Under the pieces are notes generated by a model. The model did not search any database. It saw only the letters and a list, made by a program, of their open reading frames with translations, and was not told the DNA's origin. Shown in pieces: positions 18,705-27,631 of a DNA stretch of 64,000 nt. The translations under genes and the position numbers were made by a program. Origin of the DNA: Risungbinella massiliensis (lineage in GTDB: Bacteria > Bacillota > Bacilli > Thermoactinomycetales > Thermoactinomycetaceae); assembly GCF_000942395.1 (NCBI RefSeq), contig NZ_LN812102.1:1152816-1216815 (forward strand), given 5' to 3'. The first letter of the stretch is position 1. The number at the start of each line of letters is the position of its first letter.

Positions 18705-19970
18705 CTACCCAAACATCTCCTCTACCCGCTCCCCACTAAACCTCCACTCCTCTGGTACTTCCTCCATTCTCCTATCACCAACCGCCTTGAGCTTCTCCGC
18801 CACTTCCTCCGGACTAGCCAAATAGATCCCAGGCAGCTGATCCATCCCTACATCCTGAAATTGCACCAAACAATATACCATCTGCAAATCCTGCTCCGCC
18901 AACCACGCATCGAATACTTCCTCAAAACTCACATCTTCCTCACCAGAAGGTACAATACCCCAATCCCCATCTTGGCTTGCTTTCACCGCAACTTTGAGGA
19001 TCTTGGCTCCTTTGGCAATGATCAGATCATACTCGGATGATTCCGCTCCATACCGCACCGAGACATCATATCCGTATCTGGCAAACATCCCTGTGGCAAA
19101 GGCTCTTGCAGCAATCCCTAAGTGCTTGGAGCTGTTCTCATCTTTGTTATCGGTCTCTGTTTCTTCCTCCATATTTGCCTTGATCCACTCGATCCGATCC
19201 TGCTCATCTCCATAGTTGTCGAGAAATTCAACATACCTTCCATTCGAGATCCCTTCTTTATCTGAGACATATTGTTTAAAAGCATCACAGGAAAATCTCG
19301 CATCACAGTTCCTACAGACGTGAGTACCAAAAGGGACATTTTTCCTCGCTACGACTGGTTGTTTCAGTTTTTCCCAATGAGGTGCTTGGAATCGATTGGA
19401 TTCGATGCAGTCGACCACTTTGCCAAACTGTTCGATGGTGTGGTGGACGTTTTTTGTCTCAATGGGTATTTCGACGACTGGTTCCCACGCATCGACCGCT
19501 TGTTGGATCACTTGCAGATTTTCTGTGCGGTAGGCTTGTTTTAGTTCCTCTGTCTGACCGGTAGCGATGATGGCTGCGCTGTCGAGTGGTTGTTGGCGTA
19601 GATTTTTCCAGATATAGGAGTAGATGTTGAGCTGTCCTTCATAATGCTCGATGCTCCCTTGGACGGTGTCGAGATCATGGGTTTTTACATCGTACATGGT
19701 AGTTTCGTCATTTGCCTGAACAATGTCTACTACGCCCTGGATGGTGTATTTTCTTCCCTCCGGTGTAGTCTGTTCCGGGAGGGTGAGCGTGATTTCCGTA
19801 TCGGTTACTTGCTCCGCCAGGTCATGCAGTTTCTCCCAATAGAGCAATACTTGTTGCAATGCCCGCTCTTTTGCCTCATTGGTGATGGAGTGACCTCCTT
19901 CCAAACGCATCAGCTCATAATTTTCTTCAAACGCTTCTTTGATAAATTCCAGCACTTCCTCGTTGCTCAT
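18705..19970 (-). CDS. RecB-like nuclease subunit, C-terminal part of a split domain
   Basis: A 421-residue protein coupled to the helicase by a 4-base ATGA overlap, with an AAAGGG site 8 bases before its ATG. It carries the catalytic core of a RecB/AddB-type PD-(D/E)XK domain: GVVDIVQA (Asp 82), MYDVKTHD (Asp 94, Lys 96) and GQLNIYSY (motif QxxxY, about 113-118). Next comes a CRNCDARFSC cluster (Cys 219, 222, 228) like the three distal iron-sulphur ligands of AddB. A further segment (about 284-345) with EYDLIIAKGAKILKVAVKAS looks like a second, degenerate PD-(D/E)XK domain. The fourth cysteine and the front of the nuclease fold appear to lie in the preceding gene. Probably a DNA repair or defence nuclease. 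Confidence 0.8.
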   Translation of the reverse strand: MSNEEVLEFIKEAFEENYELMRLEGGHSITNEAKERALQQVLLYWEKLHDLAEQVTDTEITLTLPEQTTPEGRKYTIQGVVDIVQANDETTMYDVKTHDLDTVQGSIEHYEGQLNIYSYIWKNLRQQPLDSAAIIATGQTEELKQAYRTENLQVIQQAVDAWEPVVEIPIETKNVHHTIEQFGKVVDCIESNRFQAPHWEKLKQPVVARKNVPFGTHVCRNCDARFSCDAFKQYVSDKEGISNGRYVEFLDNYGDEQDRIEWIKANMEEETETDNKDENSSKHLGIAARAFATGMFARYGYDVSVRYGAESSEYDLIIAKGAKILKVAVKASQDGDWGIVPSGEEDVSFEEVFDAWLAEQDLQMVYCLVQFQDVGMDQLPGIYLASPEEVAEKLKAVGDRRMEEVPEEWRFSGERVEEMFG

Positions 19971-22528
19971 ACTCTCAACCCTTTCTCTGCGATGATCCGA
20001 TTGTGCAGATCTTCGATAGTCTTATGGACTAAGGTGCCAAAAAACATCGTCTGTGATCGGGAAGGAACAAATCCATATTTGCGAAAGATCATGTATTGAC
20101 GGGCGCATTTTTGATATAACAAGTAATCGGAAGTGTAGGAGTAGACTTTTGGAAGGCTATGATCCTGATGACTATCTACTGCCAGATTCTCCGAATTATA
20201 TTGCGGGATGCGCACTGTCCCATCGCCCAACATCGCTTGAAATGGAGCATAGGTGGAGACACCTCGACCTCTGGGATTGGCGATGATGAGGAGGTTCTCA
20301 GCACGGGACAATGCCACGTAAAATAGTCGCATGGCATCATACGTAGGTACTTGATCTAGTGGTTCCGCATCGCGCTGGATCATCGGTCGGACAATCTCTT
20401 CCGTCCGTTGCACTTTCATTTGCTTGTGGAGGGAACCGAGAACTACCACAGGAAACTCCAGCCCTTTGGATTGATGGATGGTGAGAAAGGGAACACGACC
20501 TTTTGGGAATTGCTCCTCGTCATTTTCCAGTTCGGTTTCCCCCAGCAAGAATAAGGCATAAAGATAGCCACTAAACAATGTTTGCACCAATCTCTGTTCT
20601 GCCAGCAGTTTCCCGGAGATCACGACTTGGTATTGGTCCATATAGCGTGCCAAGTACTTGGTGATCTGAGATAGGTTACAGATCGGACCTTCATCGATCC
20701 CCTGCTCCGCTAGGTCAAACATCTCTTTGAAGTGCTTAAATCCGCACAGCCGATAAAAGAGATCCAACACACTCCAGTCGACGGAGGTGGCACGGTTAAT
20801 GATATATTGTAGGGAAAACGGGGTTCCTTCTTCTTTTTTCTTCTCTGCAATCCGATCCAATATATGACTGCCCAGCCCTTTGATTGCCACTTGGCTTAGA
20901 CCAAGCGTCTCCTTGAATACCAGCTTGTGAACTTCGGGGAGATATTCTGCTCCCGGCTCCCAGCCTTGCTCGATCAGTTTGTTCATCAATAGCAGGTAAT
21001 CCCGAATCGCAGTCTGTACTTCCGCCTGTTTTTGCAGTATGTAGTTATGTAGTTTTTCATCTGCGGACATGAGCTGATCTGCAATCTCCAGACATTGATC
21101 CATCCAATTGAAATACTCGCGATAACTTCCTTTGTAACCCAGGTCTTCTGGCTTGCCAAAGATCTTCAGAAATAACCCAAACATCGCCATCAGTTCTTCT
21201 AGTTCCAGAAATTTGGTGGCACGTGGTACATAGACCTTGATTCCCAAATCTTCCAATGCCTGTTTCATCAGCTGGACCGGTTTGGTATGTAGAGAGGGGA
21301 ATAGAAAGGCGATCTGATTGGGATCGGAAACGCGTCCTTCATCGAGTAATTGTTTCACCAGCTCGGCGATCTCTTTTGCCACTGTTTCTTGATCAGTATT
21401 GGTTGAAGCGATAACAGAAACTCTCGTATCTTGACTATGTGCTTGGATTCCTTTGTCGGCCAAGCGATAGAATCCCTTATTGTCTGGACGAGACCAATCT
21501 TCTTGGTCAATAAAGGAAGTATAGAAATCGACAATCTGCTTTTGCGACCGATAGTTGATGCTCAGTTTGATCGAGGTAGGAGTGACTCCCATATACTCCT
21601 CACAACGCTCCGGGAATTGGACAAAGTTCTCCACGGTCGCTCCTCGAAAACGGTAAAGCGCCTGATCATCGTCTCCCACAACGCAGATATTTTTGTGCCC
21701 TTTGGCTAGCTTGAAAAAGATCTGCTCTTGGATACTGTTGGTATCTTGGTATTCGTCGATGATTATATGCTCGAATTCTTGTTCCACATGCTCGCTCTCC
21801 GACAATAGGTGAAGCGCCTCCTGTTGCAGTAAGGAAAAATCCACTTTTTTCCGCTGACCTTTTGCCAGTTTCTCTATGTACATTTCATAAATGGTGACCA
21901 GTTTATCTAAAAAGTCGTCTTGCTGTGTGAACTCCCGTAATTCGCTGATACTCAGATTATCCTCCGACCAGCGGTTAAAGAGACTCATCATCGATTGTAA
22001 CGTATAATGTTTGGATTGAGAGCGGTTATAGAAATAACTTTTGGCGGTTTCTCGGAATGTCTCTTCGTCCATCTCAATTCGTGCCAAAAACTCCTCCCAA
22101 AAATTACTTTTGCGAAGGAAGAAATATTGATCCAGCTCGTCCATCAAGACAGGGATCTTCCGCCTAGACCGATCCGCCACAAACCGCCGGTCGCTCAACA
22201 CTCTTTGACAGAGCGAGTGTACGGTACCCACATACATCTGGGAAAGATCAAACTTCTGTCCCGTCTGATTGGTTACCAAGCCTAAAATATTCTGCAAACC
22301 GTCTTTCAATTGCTTGGCTGCCTTTTCGGTAAAGGTAGAGAGAAAGATCTTGCTTGGATCTACTTTTTTGAAGACGATTAGATTGATCACACGCCATAAT
22401 AGAACTCTGGTTTTCCCAGACCCTGGTCCGGCGATGAGAAAAAGGGGGTTATCTAAGTGTTGAATTGCTTGTGATTGGGAGGGATTGGGGTGGAATTTGG
22501 AAAGGAAGAATAGATCTTCTAGTTTCAT
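19967..22528 (-). CDS. UvrD/PcrA-type superfamily 1 helicase
   Basis: An 853-residue ATP-dependent 3'-5' DNA helicase. Motifs in order: NPSQSQAI (Q motif), LIAGPGSGKT (Walker A, about 32-41), STFTEKAAKQL (Ia), IIIDEYQDTNS (II, about 256-266), VGDDDQALYRFRGA (III), INYRSQ (IV), LTIHQSKGLEFPVV (V) and RLFYVALSRAENLL (VI). The C-terminus (YTSDYLLYQKCARQYMIF, then FGTLVHKTIEDLH) is the front half of a RecB/AddB nuclease domain, whose rest lies in the overlapping next gene. The ATG at 22528 follows AGAGG. It is transcribed separately from the BREX operon, on the same strand. Confidence 0.9.
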   Translation of the reverse strand: MKLEDLFFLSKFHPNPSQSQAIQHLDNPLFLIAGPGSGKTRVLLWRVINLIVFKKVDPSKIFLSTFTEKAAKQLKDGLQNILGLVTNQTGQKFDLSQMYVGTVHSLCQRVLSDRRFVADRSRRKIPVLMDELDQYFFLRKSNFWEEFLARIEMDEETFRETAKSYFYNRSQSKHYTLQSMMSLFNRWSEDNLSISELREFTQQDDFLDKLVTIYEMYIEKLAKGQRKKVDFSLLQQEALHLLSESEHVEQEFEHIIIDEYQDTNSIQEQIFFKLAKGHKNICVVGDDDQALYRFRGATVENFVQFPERCEEYMGVTPTSIKLSINYRSQKQIVDFYTSFIDQEDWSRPDNKGFYRLADKGIQAHSQDTRVSVIASTNTDQETVAKEIAELVKQLLDEGRVSDPNQIAFLFPSLHTKPVQLMKQALEDLGIKVYVPRATKFLELEELMAMFGLFLKIFGKPEDLGYKGSYREYFNWMDQCLEIADQLMSADEKLHNYILQKQAEVQTAIRDYLLLMNKLIEQGWEPGAEYLPEVHKLVFKETLGLSQVAIKGLGSHILDRIAEKKKEEGTPFSLQYIINRATSVDWSVLDLFYRLCGFKHFKEMFDLAEQGIDEGPICNLSQITKYLARYMDQYQVVISGKLLAEQRLVQTLFSGYLYALFLLGETELENDEEQFPKGRVPFLTIHQSKGLEFPVVVLGSLHKQMKVQRTEEIVRPMIQRDAEPLDQVPTYDAMRLFYVALSRAENLLIIANPRGRGVSTYAPFQAMLGDGTVRIPQYNSENLAVDSHQDHSLPKVYSYTSDYLLYQKCARQYMIFRKYGFVPSRSQTMFFGTLVHKTIEDLHNRIIAEKGLRV

Positions 22529-22965
22529 GAGCAAGACCTCTTTTCTGGGTGGTAATTATAATGGGAAAATATAAGTTAGTTGGAAATAGTAATTGTATTA
22601 CTATTTTGTATTATATAATAATAGGTATAAGAGAGATTTCCTTCTGATAAGTTCAACTATTATAATTATGCATATATAATTCTTGTATTGGAGACAACAT
22701 CAATTGTTTTAGGGATATAGCTAAATGGTATTTAATTTAAAAAGGAAGAACAGGAGTTAATTGATTGGTATCCTCCTGTTCTTCCTTTTTTGGACTTTAG
22801 TGTGGTTTGATCTTGGTATTTTGCTGTATATCTACTTTCGCATCGACTAAATGATAAAAATCATTCCAGTTAATGAGGATATCCATTATTATGACAACGA
22901 GTTTAAACAATCTCTTCTCCAAGAGTTTTCTATCAAATAGTAACGATAATGTATGTATCTACAAA
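22529..22965. other. Intergenic region with bidirectional terminator
   Basis: This AT-rich stretch holds the helicase promoter near 22560-22640 and a strong terminator at 22741-22788. A 29-codon frame on the plus strand (22851-22940, ending LLQEFSIK) lacks a ribosome-binding site and is probably a chance frame or a remnant. Confidence 0.5.
22741..22788. terminator. Perfect 16-bp terminator hairpin
   Basis: AAAGGAAGAACAGGAG and its exact complement flank a 16-base loop, with A and T runs on both sides, so it can work in both directions. It ends the RecQ/coiled-coil unit on the minus strand. Confidence 0.8.
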
Positions 22966-23568
22966 TCACACAATTCTTATTAATATAATTGCTATTAAAA
23001 GAATACATGTCATAAAAATGGACATTCTCTCTATTCTCTTAGTTGATTGTTTCTGGTTTTCAGCCGTTTGTTGAACCGCTTCTTTTAATTCTAAATTTTT
23101 CTGTTCTAACTGATTGATTTGTCGTTGCATTTCAATGATTGAATTATTTACAGTTGATGTCGTAGAAAACATCGATACTATTTGTTGCTCAAGTAGGTTA
23201 GTTTTTGACTGAAGTTCGCGGACGTTTTTTCCAACGATAGATGCCTCTTTCTTAATCACCCCTATTTGATTTTTTAAGTAATACTCTGTCTCAGAAAAAG
23301 AACTTACCACCGTAGAATTTAGCTCTTTAAATCGATCTTCATTTTTCTTTAATTGAGATTCAAATTCCTTCGTTTGATCAGTGAAATGCAATTGAATGGC
23401 TTCAAGCGCTTCTGTTGTCTGCTTAACACGTTCTAACTGCTTCTCCACCAATACATGTTGAGCCTCAATTTCCTGTAAATAGGTAGATGCCTTTTTGACA
23501 TGTTTAATTTCATTGCCTAGCTCATCGATATACGTTTCCAATGTTTCAATGGTCTCTAATTGTCCCAC
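22966..23568 (-). CDS. Coiled-coil protein with C-terminal membrane anchor
   Basis: A 200-residue protein, almost wholly coiled-coil (residues about 5-175, heptad-rich, for example VEKQLERVKQTTEALEAI and MQRQINQLEQKNLELKEAV), ending in one hydrophobic helix (MSIFMTCILLIAIILIRIV). The topology predicts a cytoplasmic rod anchored by its C-terminus. It starts with GTG and overlaps the RecQ-like gene by 13 bases, so the two are translationally coupled. No enzyme motif is visible. A membrane-bound partner is common in abortive-infection systems (as sensor or pore), which makes this pair interesting, but that role is inference. Confidence 0.7.
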   Translation of the reverse strand: MGQLETIETLETYIDELGNEIKHVKKASTYLQEIEAQHVLVEKQLERVKQTTEALEAIQLHFTDQTKEFESQLKKNEDRFKELNSTVVSSFSETEYYLKNQIGVIKKEASIVGKNVRELQSKTNLLEQQIVSMFSTTSTVNNSIIEMQRQINQLEQKNLELKEAVQQTAENQKQSTKRIERMSIFMTCILLIAIILIRIV

Positions 23569-26500
23569 GGATATTCACCACCAATTCTTACTTCTTTAAT
23601 CCTTGAACTTATATGTTTGACAAGTTGTCTATACGAATAATCATCTTCTAACGATTGATATACAATCTTTTGATCTTCCACGGTATTGAAACCATTGGTT
23701 ATTAAAATTTCACTCAAAATAATTTTTTCTTCCTGTTTCAAAAATTCACTTGCTACATCAACAATAGATAACAACATTTCTTTCCGCAATTCATCTTGTA
23801 AGGTTGCAATATGCTTTATAGACTGAATTAAACGCTGTTTGGATTCATGATCTAAGGAACCCTTATTAATTAATGATGTAAAGCCTTCCATTAAGTTTAA
23901 CGCAGGATCATTTTTATAACTTTCTAAAAACCGACTTAATGTAATCGATACATCTTTCATCTCGGTCTCATTTTTAGGAACCGTTTTCAGGTCTGTTTCG
24001 ACATAATAAATTTTCCACCAATTGTTTAAAGCATGAGGATTGGCAACTGTACTTTCTAATAAGTACACATCGTCATTGCGTTTAAAATAAGTTTCTAATT
24101 TATGCTGAAAATCATCTGAATCCTTAAATTCCAATACATAATTATACATATTCTTTAGCGATTGCTTACGGGAATATACTACATTATCGTTATACCATTT
24201 TAGCAATATATAAGCATACTTATATAAAGTCGAGTAAGTATCGCTCTCGTAAACTCTTAAATAATCCGCGAACTCCAGATTGTTGTATTTTTCTTCCTCA
24301 GTAAATGTAGAATCATATTTTTGAATATGTTTAAAAACACTTTCCTTCATTTTGGATTCATCATAATCATTTACGTCCACAATAATCGTATTCGTCTTCC
24401 AATCAATTACCCAGTCATCAACAATTCCAAGTAATCCTAATCTGTATATTATTTTTTCAGTATCATCTTGTTTTGAAATCTGCGTTCTTTGATGCCCTTT
24501 CAAATAATTGAGATAAAAGTCACATATTATAGAAGTCTCTTCCTCAACATCCTTCAATCCTTGTTTCATTAAATACATAATACTATTTAAATCGCCTTGT
24601 AAAACTCTTGTAGTTTTTTCTATTTCAGCCAATTTCGTATTTAAACCAAATAGAATATCATTTTGATTATCAGATAAACGATCCTTTGTGAATAATATAT
24701 AACAGTCAGAATCCGAACGATCCCTTCCTGCACGACCTGCCTCTTGATAATATGATTCAAGCGAGGAAGGAATACCATAATGAATTATTGTGCGTACATC
24801 TGGCTTATCGATCCCCATACCAAATGCCTTTGTAGCAACTAACACATCTATTTCATTATTCATAAAAGCACTTTGCACACTCTCTTTATATTTTGCAAAG
24901 TCCTGTGTCTCAAAATCTTTTGGTTTACTCCCACTATAAAAATCTGTTTTTAGGCCTAATTGATTCCTCAACTGATTACTTAGCTTAAAACATCCGTTTC
25001 GTCCACCAGCTGTTTGTGTAAAAACAATCATTGGTGCTAGATGTTGAGGATTTTTCTTTTCTTGAACTAACAAAGCTAACTTATCTTGTTTATCAAATTT
25101 AGTTGCCTCAACAACATGAAAATGTAATTCTTTTCGTGTAAAGTCCGATATTGTTTTCACGTTTTGACTAGATATACCTAGTTCGTTACGAATATCTTGT
25201 AGTACTTTTGATGAAGCTGTTGCCGTTAATGCTAAAAAAATCGCTGTAGGCACATATCTGCGTATTGTTCGAGCTAACGTTAAATAAGATGTACGAAAAT
25301 CATGTCCCCACTCAGATAAACAATGGGCTTCATCAATCACCGCATATGCAAATTGCTTTTTTGCTTGAATCATCTGGATTCGATTGCGAAATTCCTCTTG
25401 TTGAAACCTTTCAGGAGAAATGACTAAAAACAAAAACTTTCCCTCTGTAAAACCGTTTAAAATATCTGATGCAGTTTGGGATGGCAAATCTCCATTAATA
25501 TAATCTATACAATCGATAAAGTGTTTCTTCTTTAAATTTTGAACTTGATCGATCATTAACGATTTGATCGGTGCGACGACGAAGCTAATCGCCGACTGTA
25601 AAAAAGTGCACATTTGATATGTTAGAGACTTCCCACTGCCTGTTGGCAAAAGCCCTACCGTGTCATTACGATTTAAGGTGTTGATAATAATATCTATTTG
25701 TCCTGCATTAAACGAGCTAAATCCAAAAAGCACATTTAATATATATTGAAGCGATGGCAAGTGTCTTTCCTCTTTTATTGCATAATTTACTATATAACTA
25801 GAGTTCATTACCCGATGGTTCTTTTCTTCAAAATATTCATCCCTGATATAAATGATAGATGGATCATTTAACGAATCATCCCAATACTTCCCAACTAAAT
25901 TATCAATACAAATATACTCTTTTTTCATGGAAGAATGTACAATTATGTTAGGTAGTGAAATGGAATCATTAAACAATGCTCCAACAACTTCTAACCATTT
26001 ATTTAAATCCTCCAAAGCAAGTTGAAGTGATTGAGCCTGTTGCTGAGTATTTACTGCAAAATCCCACTGTTTGTCGCTAAATCGAAGACGCTCACCTTTT
26101 ATTAATTCTATAATCAACACTTGGAAGCGGTAAATTTCAGTTAATTTATAGTGCAATTGATATGAAGATGGGTTTATTAAATATTTTTCGAACAATTTAA
26201 TTTTCAGTCTGTGTTTTTTATAGACTTCTCGTAGTTTCGAGGTAAGATCACTATAATCTTTATTCTTAATTTGCACAGTTGAAATTCGAATCACATCGAT
26301 ACCATTTTTCTTAAAAAATCTATCCCGTGATTGATCCAACTTTTTTTGTTCTCTATCTTTGTGACTACTACCATCCACTTCTATAACCAGCTTTAGCAGA
26401 GGACTATAGAAATCTACCTGCTGCTTTTCAAATTTTCTATTAGGAATAATTTTTGTAATTGGACATTCTGCAATAAATAAATCTGCTAAAAAACTATTTT

Positions 26501-26819
26501 GTTTAAAAATTTGATGCAAATCCTCATAAAACGTTAAAGCAGGATACGACTGATTCACATCATCTCCTCGGATCGAACGACCCCAATCCGAAGAAATAGA
26601 CTGAATAATACGAATATTATCCATCTCATGTAAATAGGATCGCTTCAATTGAAGTTTTTCACGTAAAAATGGTGTCGCAATCGTTGGATTTCCACGCACA
26701 ATCAAATTTTGAATGATTGAGAGAATAGGATTATCAACAGTCCGAGAAGCGTCATTAGATAAATTTTTAATCACAAAATGGTTATTCACTTTGGCATAAC
26801 CAGAATTATAATAAAACAC
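23556..26819 (-). CDS. RecQ-family helicase fused to a DUF559/Vsr-like nuclease domain
   Basis: About 1087 residues. Near residues 95-200 is a Vsr/DUF559-type nuclease fold: QQVDFYSPLLKLVIEVDGSSH, with Asp about 136, Glu 147 and Asp 149, followed by SRDRFFKKNGIDVIRIS. The RecQ helicase core follows: FNAGQIDII (motif 0), LLPTGSGKS (Walker A, about 390-398), AYAVIDEAHCLSEWGHD (DEAH box), LALTATAS (III), GMGIDKPDVRTIIHYG (V) and YYQEAGRAGRD (VI). No HRDC domain is apparent; the last 350 residues are helical and unassigned. A GTG at 26819 follows AAAGGG at 8 bases. It is coupled to a membrane-anchored coiled-coil gene. Likely a DNA-targeting defence effector rather than housekeeping RecQ. Confidence 0.85.
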   Translation of the reverse strand: MFYYNSGYAKVNNHFVIKNLSNDASRTVDNPILSIIQNLIVRGNPTIATPFLREKLQLKRSYLHEMDNIRIIQSISSDWGRSIRGDDVNQSYPALTFYEDLHQIFKQNSFLADLFIAECPITKIIPNRKFEKQQVDFYSPLLKLVIEVDGSSHKDREQKKLDQSRDRFFKKNGIDVIRISTVQIKNKDYSDLTSKLREVYKKHRLKIKLFEKYLINPSSYQLHYKLTEIYRFQVLIIELIKGERLRFSDKQWDFAVNTQQQAQSLQLALEDLNKWLEVVGALFNDSISLPNIIVHSSMKKEYICIDNLVGKYWDDSLNDPSIIYIRDEYFEEKNHRVMNSSYIVNYAIKEERHLPSLQYILNVLFGFSSFNAGQIDIIINTLNRNDTVGLLPTGSGKSLTYQMCTFLQSAISFVVAPIKSLMIDQVQNLKKKHFIDCIDYINGDLPSQTASDILNGFTEGKFLFLVISPERFQQEEFRNRIQMIQAKKQFAYAVIDEAHCLSEWGHDFRTSYLTLARTIRRYVPTAIFLALTATASSKVLQDIRNELGISSQNVKTISDFTRKELHFHVVEATKFDKQDKLALLVQEKKNPQHLAPMIVFTQTAGGRNGCFKLSNQLRNQLGLKTDFYSGSKPKDFETQDFAKYKESVQSAFMNNEIDVLVATKAFGMGIDKPDVRTIIHYGIPSSLESYYQEAGRAGRDRSDSDCYILFTKDRLSDNQNDILFGLNTKLAEIEKTTRVLQGDLNSIMYLMKQGLKDVEEETSIICDFYLNYLKGHQRTQISKQDDTEKIIYRLGLLGIVDDWVIDWKTNTIIVDVNDYDESKMKESVFKHIQKYDSTFTEEEKYNNLEFADYLRVYESDTYSTLYKYAYILLKWYNDNVVYSRKQSLKNMYNYVLEFKDSDDFQHKLETYFKRNDDVYLLESTVANPHALNNWWKIYYVETDLKTVPKNETEMKDVSITLSRFLESYKNDPALNLMEGFTSLINKGSLDHESKQRLIQSIKHIATLQDELRKEMLLSIVDVASEFLKQEEKIILSEILITNGFNTVEDQKIVYQSLEDDYSYRQLVKHISSRIKEVRIGGEYPWDN

Positions 26820-26986
26820 TCTAAACACCCTTTATAATATTTGTAGTATAGACAGATAAAGTGAATTATTATGTACAATTTAACACATTTTTATATGTAT
26901 AAAAACTCTGATATTAGAAAATGATATATTGCATAAAAGTAAATTTTAACGCTTGAAGATATTTCAAAAATGCCGAAGACACATAA

Positions 26987-27224
26987 TTATGTAGGTAAGA
27001 ACAAACAACCACGATACATAAGAACAGAACGATCAAAGCGAACTACACGTCGACGGAGTTTGTAAGCGATTTCGAAATAACTAGTTTTTCTTCCTTACTA
27101 GGTTTCAAGTTTTTTCATAGGAATTCTGGCAAGAATCCCTTTTTGTGTTTAAAGAAAGTACGAATGTTTGACTATTGTATCCTTTATCTGCTTCAAGTAT
27201 CTTGTTTTTTTGATAGGTGCTCCT
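26987..27224 (-). pseudogene. Decayed IS transposase remnant (IS5-like)
   Basis: On the minus strand, broken frames read ILEADKGYNSQTFVLSLN and, further on, FEIAYKLRRRVVRFDRSV, then a stop at 26987. These resemble the DKGYDS catalytic-region segment and the RRIATRYDK C-terminal segment of DDE transposases of the IS5 group. Internal stops and frame changes separate them, and no N-terminal part is seen. It adjoins the ATP-grasp remnant and marks the edge of the defence island. Family assignment is from recalled motifs only. Confidence 0.5.
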
Positions 27225-27317
27225 CTAACTGGCTTCCTTCGCAGACAAAGCTTCATCTTGATAGACTATATCAATCCTCTTGGAATCTAGTTGATTAGCA
27301 TAATAGATCAGATGCAT
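27225..27317 (-). pseudogene. N-terminal remnant of an ATP-grasp gene paralogue
   Basis: Thirty codons from ATG at 27317 read MHLIYYANQLDSKRIDIVYQ. This closely matches the start of the intact ATP-grasp protein at 43978-44880 (MHLIYCADPLDSKKIDIVYQ). The upstream GGAGTGGAGA is also shared. The match ends where the transposase-like remnant begins, so an insertion or deletion removed the rest. It also supports the start codon chosen for the intact copy. Confidence 0.75.
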
Positions 27318-27631
27318 GACTCTCCACTCCCTATGCTATCGATTTGTCTACAATAGCAATCGTATTAATGAAAGTACAGAAAGATGATTGAAGATCTGAA
27401 CGAAGTTATTTTCATTGGTCATAAAGAAGTGCATCTATAAATACAGTCTCCTTGCAAAAAGTAACCAGATTATCGAGCCAAAAAATATGATCACTAATGA
27501 AATAGAATCGTTCAACGATTCTATTTCATTAGTTGATTTATACATTTCATCATTCTTCTTTATGTATAGAAAAAAATTTACACCCCCAACAAAATTACAA
27601 AACCCTCACAATCCCATTCCCCATCTCCTGA
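27318..27631. other. Intergenic region with long palindrome
   Basis: No coding region that I can support. It contains a 41-bp palindrome (27493-27533). A plus-strand frame at 27415-27636 runs through the palindrome and has no ribosome-binding site. Confidence 0.4.
27493..27533. repeat. Perfect 41-bp palindrome
   Basis: Arms of 20 bases (beginning ACTAATGAAATAG) are exact complements around a single central C. No T-run follows on either strand, so it is not an ordinary terminator. It could be a binding site, a transposon end-joint or a structured RNA end. Confidence 0.7.

Noticed and set aside
22851-22940. A 29-codon ORF ending LLQEFSIK
   Set aside because: It starts without a ribosome-binding site behind a terminator. 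I leave it as a possible remnant only.
26970-27065. A 31-codon basic plus-strand ORF (MPKTHNYVGK start)
   Set aside because: The opposite strand reads as the C-terminal part of a decayed transposase, which explains the open frame; there is no ribosome-binding site.
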